Shown here piece after piece: positions 1 through 5,591 of a stretch of DNA of 9,932 nucleotides. Origin of the DNA: DATMXS01 sp050260275 (GTDB lineage: Bacteria; Acidobacteriota; Terriglobia; Bryobacterales; Bryobacteraceae). Within the stretch, counting starts at the first letter, position 1, and every line of letters starts with the position of its first letter. A program made the translations under genes and the position numbers. The notes under the pieces are model-generated. The model saw nothing but the letters and a program-made list of their open reading frames with translations. It did no database searches and was not told the DNA's origin. Location: contig JBLNBX010000107.1 of NCBI GenBank assembly GCA_050260275.1, positions 1 through 9,932 on the forward strand, in the 5' to 3' direction.

Positions 1-898
1 CTTCAATGGGGCCGCGTTCATCTGATCGCGGAAATCGCCTGAACCCCAGCTAGAGTAGCAGGGGTTCATATTGCTTCAATGGGGCCGCGATCATCTGATC
101 GCGGAAATCCGTCGCGCTTGCGTGCGCCCTCGATAGACGAGCTTCAATGGGGCCGCGATCATCTGATCGCGGAAATATATTTCCACTTTCCGCTCTCCCT
201 TTGATGAGGTCGCTTCAATGGGGCCGCGATCATCTGATCGCGGAAATCGCGGTCGCGTGCGAGGGCCCGGTCCAGTTCGCAAACCCGCTTCAATGGGGCC
301 GCGATCATCTGATCGCGGAAATCAAGCCCAAACCCGCCGATACCGAGCAGAGAGTGCTTCAATGGGGCCGCGATCATCTGATCGCGGAAATGTGAGAAGC
401 CGAGCGTGTTGCTGATCGGGCATTACCAGCTTCAATGGGGCCGCGATCATCTGATCGCGGAAATCTTGCGCCGCCGCTCTGAACGCGCCAATCGGGAATC
501 GCTTCAATGGGGCCGCGATCATCTGATCGCGCAAATCAAGAGCTTCCGGCCGGCGTGCGCCCCGTTTATGAGCTTCAATGGGGCCGCGATCATCTGATCG
601 CGGAAATGATGGCCGCAGACAAGAGAACACCTGCCCCGGATTACGCTTCAATGGGGCCGCGATCATCTGATCGCGGAAATGGAAGCGGGGCCCTACCGAT
701 ATCTCGAGCACTTACTGCTTCAATGGGGCCGCGATCATCTGATCGCGGAAATCCAGCGAACCGCCGCGCAGACCCGAGCCCATCAGCATGCTTCAATGGG
801 GCCGCGATCATCTGATCGCGGAAATAGGTTAACCCCACCGTCGCGCGGCTCGTCAGATTCGAGCTTCAATGGGGCCGCGATCATCTGATCGCGGAAAT
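1..898 (-). CRISPR. Type I-G CRISPR array, 13 repeats and 12 spacers visible
   Basis: A 36-bp repeat recurs 13 times. On the plus strand it begins GCTTCAATGG and ends CGCGGAAAT. Repeats start at 1 (first base lost at the window edge), 73, 141, 212, 287, 356, 429, 501, 572, 645, 717, 790 and 863. The spacers are unrelated to one another and measure 37, 32, 35, 39, 33, 37, 36, 35, 37, 36, 37 and 37 bp. All copies are identical except the first (T instead of A at 17) and the eighth (C instead of G at 532). Read on the minus strand the repeat ends in ATTGAAGC, which resembles the 8-nt 5' handle usual in type I crRNAs. Together with the cas operon and leader on the right, this orients transcription leftward, with the newest spacer at 826-862 and the oldest at the left. 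The mutated repeat at 1-35 fits a decayed distal end, but the array may continue past the edge. Confidence 0.98.
40..68. repeat. Long inverted repeat filling the leader-distal spacer
   Basis: Within the spacer at 36-72, TGAACCCC (40-47) pairs with GGGGTTCA (61-68), and GCTA (49-52) pairs with TAGC (56-59). An A/A mismatch separates the two stems, and the loop is GAG (53-55). This gives 12 base pairs in a 29-nt element that occupies most of a 37-nt spacer. None of the other 11 spacers shows anything comparable by eye. It could be a protospacer taken from a hairpin such as a terminator or repeat element of a mobile element. Alternatively it could be a remodelled array end. Confidence 0.85.
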
Positions 899-1080
899 AG
901 CCGCCCCTCTATCATATTCGATTTTCAAATACCTATGGCCGCTGTTGCGAGCGGCTCCGCCTCCGGCGGTTCCGCGCGCCCTTCCAGGCAACAGCGCTCG
1001 CCGTATCTCGTTTGACTCCGCACACTTACAGCGCGCGAGCGGTCCCTGCACTCCGATTACCACCTCGCCGCTCGAAGCCA
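899..1080 (-). promoter_or_regulatory. CRISPR leader between cas4-cas1 and the array
   Basis: This 182-bp stretch has no convincing gene. It separates the cas4-cas1 stop codon from the first (newest) repeat, where a type I leader is expected to hold the array promoter and the signals for spacer integration. Most of it is GC-rich, but the end next to the array (about 911-935) is AT-rich, containing ATCATATTCGATTTTCAAAT. It carries a 6-bp inverted repeat, GCCGCT/AGCGGC (938-943 and 950-955). A second inverted pair is GCTGTTGC (941-948) with GCAACAGC (988-995). CGAGCG occurs four times: 948-953 and 1036-1041 on plus, and 995-1000 and 1069-1074 on minus. No clear terminator with a T-run separates the operon from the array, so read-through from the cas genes is possible. 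Confidence 0.8.
911..916 (-). promoter_or_regulatory. Possible -10 element of the array promoter
   Basis: The minus strand reads TATGAT here, 12 bases before the first repeat and inside the only AT-rich patch of the leader. A convincing -35 box is not present at 16-18 bases: the hexamers there are CCATAG, GCCATA and GGCCAT. TTGAAA lies only 6 bases upstream of the -10 candidate. The call therefore rests on position and one hexamer only. Confidence 0.25.
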
Positions 1081-2847
1081 TCATCGTGTCATAAATACCG
1101 GGTACTCATGTATTTCCCCATCCAGCAAGCGCGCGAGCAACCGCGCCTGTATCTCCAGCAGCCTCCGGTAACTCACCCTGTACTCGAATATCGGGTGCGT
1201 CACCAGCGTATCCATTCTAGCCTCGTACGCCCTGAAGAACGCTTTCCGGCCGCCCGGCGTCAGCGCCACGGCATCACCAGCCCGCACGAAGTCCCGTGCT
1301 GTGACCATACGCGTGTTGATTGCCGTCAGCACCGCCGAATCGCCCACCAGCGGCCGGAACGGTTCCATAAGATCCAGTGCGAGCGCTGGCCTTCCGAATC
1401 TCGGCTGGTGATAGAACCCCAGGTACGGATCCAGTCCTACCGCCTGGCACGCAATCGTGTAATCCTTCGTCAACATGCTGTATGCGAGTGAGAGCAGGGC
1501 GTTAACCGGGTCCCGCGGCGGCCGCCGGTTCCTTCCCTCGAAATCCAGCGTGAATTCCGATGTCTCGCCGTCCTCGCCCGCTTTCAGCATCCCGTCGAAG
1601 TGTGCGAAGTAAATACGCGCCGCGTTGCCCTCGATCCCCAGCAGCTCCTGCATGTCGCGGGCCCGCTCCGCCGCCTCCGCCATCTGCTTCAGCCCGAGCA
1701 GCGCGTCTGCCGGCGGCTCGACATGATTCCTCTGGAGCATCGTGCGCTGGTTCCGGACCTTGCCGGCGACCAGCTTCCGCGCCAACGACAAGGAAAAGCC
1801 CTCGTCCGCTGCGAGCCTGAACTGAGCCTGCCGCGTGAACACGTTCTTGGCGTTCAAGCCCGTCGTAATTCCGTAAAACCAGCCCCCCATCGAGAAGTAA
1901 CATATGGGCACCCCGGCCTCGCACAGCGTCTGCACGGCCTGTGTGGAAAGCTGGACGTTGCCCATCAGGTTCAACTGGCAGATCTCGCCCACGCGGATCT
2001 CCTGCTTCACCTGGTCCTTCTCTTTGACCACGAGCACCTCGCCGGACTTGCCCACGCGCAGTCCCTGTGTATTCAGGTATACCGGGCGCTTGTCCGACCG
2101 CGGAGCCAGGAGCTGCCTCACCGCCCGGCCCGGTGGCTTTCGAATCTGAGGCGTTCCGAACAGACTCAGTTGAACGGGCCCGCCATCCGCCACGGGTTCC
2201 GTTTCCAGCAGCGCCGTTTCGTCTGGAAGGCAGATCCCCACCAGCGAACAGCCGGGGCACTTCGGCGAGTCCTCGAGCGGCGGAGGTATCGTGCCCGCCG
2301 CAGTGGCCCACGCGCCGCGAACGGCAGCTTCAGCCTCGGCGATGACCTCATCGTTGAGCGGAACGCGCACCCGCTGGCGCGTCGCGACGAAGTAGATCAC
2401 GCCCTCGTCGCACCTGTACCCGTTATCGCGCAGAATCAGGCCCTGCACGGCTATCTGCACCCGGTCTGCCGGCCACGGCTCTATACCGTTCTCCGTCTCC
2501 CGCGGCCGGCCGTGTTTGTAATCCACGGGAGTGGCGGTGCCGCCGTCCAGTTCCACCAGGTCCATTTTCGCGATCGCCCGCAGCCGTTCGCTCGACAGCG
2601 TTACGGATCGCGCATGGATGCGCTCATCCTCGGCGGATGCGGGCAGCGCGCCAGTGCCGTTGTCGACGCGGCTGTGCTGGAACTTGCCTTCGAGCGTATC
2701 CGCGTTTTCGCGGAACAGACCCTCCACCCACTCGTAGTAGAACAGGCGCGGACAGTAGGTGTACTCGTTCACCATTCGGGCGGGAAGATAGTCAGGCAGC
2801 CCGGATTCCGGCTCCCTGGCTACCTGGGGGAGCGCGCTCATAGTCAC
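1081..2847 (-). CDS. cas4-cas1: Cas4-Cas1 fusion, spacer-acquisition nuclease/integrase
   Basis: The 588-residue protein joins two adaptation enzymes. Residues 1 to about 210 are Cas4, a RecB-like nuclease with an iron-sulfur cluster that in known systems trims prespacers and selects the PAM. Visible marks are C32, the cluster trio in KCPGCSLVGIC (C197, C200, C206), D96 in KMDLVEL, the PVDYKHG motif (D109, K111) and the QxxxQ stretch at 131-135. From about 245 on is Cas1, the integrase, with catalytic candidates E406 (IEGNAARIYF), H480 (GFYHQPRFGRP) and D492/E495 (LDLMEPFRP). The two are joined by an acidic, proline-containing linker. Such fusions are typical of type I-G. The GTG start overlaps the cas2 stop (GTGA); an in-frame ATG at 2841 is an alternative. 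No strong Shine-Dalgarno is seen, so translation is probably coupled to cas2. It is the last gene before the leader. Confidence 0.97.
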   Translation of the reverse strand: MTMSALPQVAREPESGLPDYLPARMVNEYTYCPRLFYYEWVEGLFRENADTLEGKFQHSRVDNGTGALPASAEDERIHARSVTLSSERLRAIAKMDLVELDGGTATPVDYKHGRPRETENGIEPWPADRVQIAVQGLILRDNGYRCDEGVIYFVATRQRVRVPLNDEVIAEAEAAVRGAWATAAGTIPPPLEDSPKCPGCSLVGICLPDETALLETEPVADGGPVQLSLFGTPQIRKPPGRAVRQLLAPRSDKRPVYLNTQGLRVGKSGEVLVVKEKDQVKQEIRVGEICQLNLMGNVQLSTQAVQTLCEAGVPICYFSMGGWFYGITTGLNAKNVFTRQAQFRLAADEGFSLSLARKLVAGKVRNQRTMLQRNHVEPPADALLGLKQMAEAAERARDMQELLGIEGNAARIYFAHFDGMLKAGEDGETSEFTLDFEGRNRRPPRDPVNALLSLAYSMLTKDYTIACQAVGLDPYLGFYHQPRFGRPALALDLMEPFRPLVGDSAVLTAINTRMVTARDFVRAGDAVALTPGGRKAFFRAYEARMDTLVTHPIFEYRVSYRRLLEIQARLLARLLDGEIHEYPVFMTR

Positions 2848-3134
2848 ACCACTATGCAGGAGGCGTCCAGGCAGGTGTACGGCTTACCGAGCGCGGTGAT
2901 CACGCGGTCACCGCGCCCCTCGGCCGGACCTAAGTTGACGAACAGCACCTGGTCCTCATTGTGATTGATTATGGCATCCAGTTCCGCCCTGCACCGGACG
3001 AGGTCCGACGGCGTGAACTGGCACTCGAAGACGGAAAATTGCAGATGGTCTCCGAACCCGCGCATGGTCTTGAAGACCTTGCGGAGGCGCTTCTCATCCG
3101 CGATGTCGTAGCAGACGAGGTACGAGGTGCGCAT
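2844..3134 (-). CDS. cas2: Cas2, adaptation-complex subunit
   Basis: This 96-residue protein has the usual length of Cas2, the small ferredoxin-fold dimer that bridges two Cas1 dimers during spacer integration. The N-terminus RTSYLVCYDIAD forms the first strand, ending at the conserved D10. The segment FGDHLQFSVFECQF (27-40) is the second characteristic block, and the chain ends in hydrophobic ASCIVV. I chose ATG at 3134 rather than an upstream in-frame start at 3176. The family N-terminus begins right there, and GAGGA (3141-3145) sits 6 bases before it. The start is 2 bases after the csb2 stop, and the stop overlaps the GTG of cas4-cas1. In this operon cas2 precedes cas4-cas1. Confidence 0.96.
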   Translation of the reverse strand: MRTSYLVCYDIADEKRLRKVFKTMRGFGDHLQFSVFECQFTPSDLVRCRAELDAIINHNEDQVLFVNLGPAEGRGDRVITALGKPYTCLDASCIVV

Positions 3135-3136
3135 GG

Positions 3137-4522
3137 TCAGTCCTCGCGGTCGAACTGGCCGAGACCGAAATGACACCCGTAGCCCAAGCTGAAGGGCACT
3201 CTGACCGGTTCAGGAAAGCGAATTCGGAACGCATAGCCGGGACGAGGAGGATCATCCCTGCGATTGCGCCTGAACCGGACCGGAACGAACGGACTGTTCA
3301 GCCGTGCTTCCTCGACTGCGATCGGCTCCGGGAGGTTGTGATTCCGGCACTCCCGGCGAACCTCCTCGATCAGGAATTCCTTGACTTCGCCGCGGCCCTT
3401 CCGCCAGTGCCGAACCGTAATGAACGGGGTCGTACTTATTACCTGAGAAGCGGTCGTCCGGAACTCATCGTTGTCGTACGCGCCAGCCCAGGTTGCGGTC
3501 ACACGGTACGGGTAATCGTCCATGAAGCCGGGTAGGAACCGAACACTCCGGATCCCGTCCAGTTCGCGATTGCTGAAGCCCCGGCGACAAAACAGCAGAA
3601 TCCGATTGATCTTCCCCTGATTCGCCCGCGGAAGGATGAACAGATGCTGGTGACTGGTCAGAGGCCTGCCGTCTCCGTCTTTCCCGTGGATACTGCCGGA
3701 TATTTCGCTACCGATCTTGCTCATGATGGCCGCACGCAGGCGTTCAGCGATCCGGACCGTCTCGGTCGCGAGCGGCAAAATACGACCGGTCAGCGCCAGA
3801 GTCACCGCGGAGATGCGGGTGCAGGAAGCGCGCGTCCTCGGACTGAGCCAGGTTGCCACAGCTTCGGGATCGCGGACGTACGGAACCTGCCGCATCGCGG
3901 GAGGGCCGCTTCTTCGCTGCTTGAGCATCTCGCTGGTCGAATATGTGAGTGCGTCGAACCAGGGCCGCTTGCCACTGTACTCACCTGGCGCCACCGGGCA
4001 AGCGATATACACGAGTTCGCCGGATGCGCCTTCAGAGCCGGCCGGAACACAGGACATCAGATCCGGCGGCGCGCCATCCGCAACTGTCGCGTCGATCCAG
4101 GATTCCGAACGGCCCAGGTAATTGAGCGCACTCAAGAGTTCGGCGAGGGTTGCATGCTGGTCCGCCGTGAGCCCGATGGGCCATTGAATGTAGCAGGCTG
4201 CACCGGGAGCCAGGCTGACAAACGCATCGAAGATGAGACTCTTGTCCGTTGGGTCTTCCGTGTTGCTGCTCAGGTACGAGCGGGTGTGTGCTGCTACGGC
4301 TTTCGGGATCCGGAAGACGGGGAGCGTGGAGCCGAGAGCTGTAAAGAGGTCCCGAACACGATCGGCCGGCAGATGCTGGCACTTACGTTGCCATGAGTCG
4401 TAAAGCGCTCGCAGCAGCCGGTAAGGCGAAGGCGGCCATTCGGGTACCCCTTCATTGACATGACGTCCCCAGGGCGTCCCGTGGTACCGGCGCGCAGGGA
4501 ACTGAAGCCTGAGTGTTATCAT
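3137..4522 (-). CDS. csb2: Csb2, Cas5-Cas6 fusion of the type I-G effector
   Basis: The 461-residue protein matches the Csb2 (GSU0054-type) family, in which a Cas5-like half caps the 5' crRNA handle and a Cas6-like half cuts pre-crRNA. The family's N-terminal signature is clear: ARRYHGTPWGRHVNEG followed by EWPPSPYRLLRAL (10-40). Further conserved blocks are YLGRSESW (135-142), SHQHLFILP (290-298), STTPFITVRHW (363-373) and the glycine-rich C-terminus SLGYGCHFGLGQF (445-457) containing H451. The last block resembles the Cas6 glycine-rich loop. The histidines at H291, H293 and H451 are candidates for the RNA-cleavage site, but which one acts cannot be told from sequence. ATG at 4522 overlaps the csb1 stop (ATGA), and the family motif starts at the expected distance. 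Length is as expected for the family, with no sign of damage. Confidence 0.95.
   Translation of the reverse strand: MITLRLQFPARRYHGTPWGRHVNEGVPEWPPSPYRLLRALYDSWQRKCQHLPADRVRDLFTALGSTLPVFRIPKAVAAHTRSYLSSNTEDPTDKSLIFDAFVSLAPGAACYIQWPIGLTADQHATLAELLSALNYLGRSESWIDATVADGAPPDLMSCVPAGSEGASGELVYIACPVAPGEYSGKRPWFDALTYSTSEMLKQRRSGPPAMRQVPYVRDPEAVATWLSPRTRASCTRISAVTLALTGRILPLATETVRIAERLRAAIMSKIGSEISGSIHGKDGDGRPLTSHQHLFILPRANQGKINRILLFCRRGFSNRELDGIRSVRFLPGFMDDYPYRVTATWAGAYDNDEFRTTASQVISTTPFITVRHWRKGRGEVKEFLIEEVRRECRNHNLPEPIAVEEARLNSPFVPVRFRRNRRDDPPRPGYAFRIRFPEPVRVPFSLGYGCHFGLGQFDRED
3141..3145 (-). promoter_or_regulatory. Ribosome binding site of cas2, inside csb2
   Basis: The minus strand reads GAGGA 6 bases before the ATG at 3134. 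It lies within the last codons of csb2. This fixes the short cas2 start and suggests coupling of the effector and adaptation genes. Confidence 0.7.
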
Positions 4523-5577
4523 GCTCCGGCTCCGGCTGCGTCCGCGCTTTCGTCAGGTTCGGGCGCGGTCTTGTCTTTGTCCTTCTTTTTTATCTTCACC
4601 GGGGTTACAAGCTCCGTAACGGGCGGATCGGCAAACAGGGGCTTGCACTCGGCGATGAGGCGCTTCACGTCAGCAAGCAGTTCGGCCTCATCCGGGAGGA
4701 CGAAACCCTGCGGCATGTCTGCCGTCACTCCCTTCAGGCAAAAATCGCAGGCTGTACGCAGACGAAGCTGGGAGGAAAGAAAGCGCTTAATCTTCAAGAG
4801 CGCCAGCGCCGTCAGGAGCTGCGCGGCGCTATCTCCCAACCCATAGCCGCGGATCAACGCCAAATCCACGTTGAAGTATGCCGTGATTTTGCCGGCAACA
4901 TACTCAACCCGCGCATACGGCACGTTGCTGTAGACGCCCTTCTCGGTATCCACTCCCTCGACCTGGATCTCACCCATTGGGTCGACGGGGCTGTTCTTGA
5001 CGCCTCCCGAGACAACCTCGCTTACATTCTCAGCCTCGATGAAGCCCGACACGGCGCGCGGCACACGGATACGGCCATCGCCCAGGAGTGAAAGAAACAC
5101 GCCGTGAATGAGGACATTCGGATCATACTTGAACAGAACGGCGTAGATCTTCTTCCAATTGAGCGGGCCTTTGGTTGTGTAAGCCATCTCCGAAGCCAGC
5201 TTCTCGCCGAACTTCGTTTTCAAGAAATACGGCGAAGCAAGACGATGCGCCTCAACGAGGGATGACGTTCGAATGGGCTCGATCTGACCGCTGGAGTCCT
5301 TCAGAGTCGCGGCCACGTACGGCAGGCCCGCCAGTTCGGGATCAAGATCGGGGCCGTCGCCGTCGAGGCAGGTCTTTTCCAATCGGTTCGCGACGGACTG
5401 AGCGCTTTCCACCAGAAGCATGCGCACGCCGGTCTTGCCGTCCGGCTCCGGGCGGGTATACACGGCCGCGCCGAGATCGGCAAACCCAGTAGGCTGGAAG
5501 CGGTCCCCCTGGCTTGGGCGCAGGTCTGCCTGCAAGAGCAGGCGTGGAGTTTTCTCTAGCAGCGTGTAATCGATCAT
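4519..5577 (-). CDS. csb1: Csb1, Cas7-like backbone subunit
   Basis: The 352-residue protein belongs to the Csb1 (GSU0053-type) family, the Cas7 equivalent that polymerises along the crRNA spacer in type I-G effectors. Recognisable blocks are QPTGFADLGAAVY (28-40), ESAQSVANRLEKTC (57-70), IRTSSLVEAHRLASPYFL (102-119) and the later RVPRAVSGFIEAENV region (171-185). The last 34 residues (319-352) are low-complexity: a lysine-rich run KIKKKDKDK (328-336), then acidic and alanine/glycine-rich residues, probably disordered. The frame opens at GTG 5580, but ATG at 5577 is preferred because AAAGGA lies 6 bases before it and only 3 before the GTG. The gap from the csx17 stop is 14 bases. The stop overlaps the csb2 ATG, and the final codons supply GGAG for csb2. 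Confidence 0.95.
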   Translation of the reverse strand: MIDYTLLEKTPRLLLQADLRPSQGDRFQPTGFADLGAAVYTRPEPDGKTGVRMLLVESAQSVANRLEKTCLDGDGPDLDPELAGLPYVAATLKDSSGQIEPIRTSSLVEAHRLASPYFLKTKFGEKLASEMAYTTKGPLNWKKIYAVLFKYDPNVLIHGVFLSLLGDGRIRVPRAVSGFIEAENVSEVVSGGVKNSPVDPMGEIQVEGVDTEKGVYSNVPYARVEYVAGKITAYFNVDLALIRGYGLGDSAAQLLTALALLKIKRFLSSQLRLRTACDFCLKGVTADMPQGFVLPDEAELLADVKRLIAECKPLFADPPVTELVTPVKIKKKDKDKTAPEPDESADAAGAGA

Positions 5578-5583
5578 CACAAG

Positions 5584-5589
5584 TCCTTT
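5584..5589 (-). promoter_or_regulatory. Ribosome binding site of csb1
   Basis: The minus strand reads AAAGGA in the short gap after the csx17 stop, 6 bases before ATG 5577. The spacing favours that ATG over the GTG at 5580. Confidence 0.65.
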
Positions 5590-5591
5590 CT

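Noticed and set aside
91..888. Many open frames on both strands across the array
   Set aside because: They are made of the repeat translated again and again (for example WGRDHLIAE and SSDRGN). The repeat lacks stops in several frames, so these are not genes.
881..1084. Small minus-strand open frame across the leader
   Set aside because: It runs into the repeat sequence, is low in recognisable content, and lies where a non-coding leader is expected.
1502..2311. Minus-strand open frame of 269 codons within cas4-cas1 in another frame
   Set aside because: It is Gly/Arg/Ala-rich with no domain and is fully contained in the real gene, which indicates a frame shadow.
1600..2964. Long plus-strand open frame of 454 codons antisense to cas4-cas1 and cas2
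   Set aside because: Both minus-strand genes under it are clear family members with intact motifs. The plus frame has no recognisable domain and is the usual antisense shadow in GC-rich coding DNA.
3135..3176. N-terminal extension of cas2 starting at 3176
   Set aside because: The 14 extra residues overlap the end of csb2 and precede the conserved Cas2 N-terminus. The ATG at 3134 has a well-placed GAGGA.
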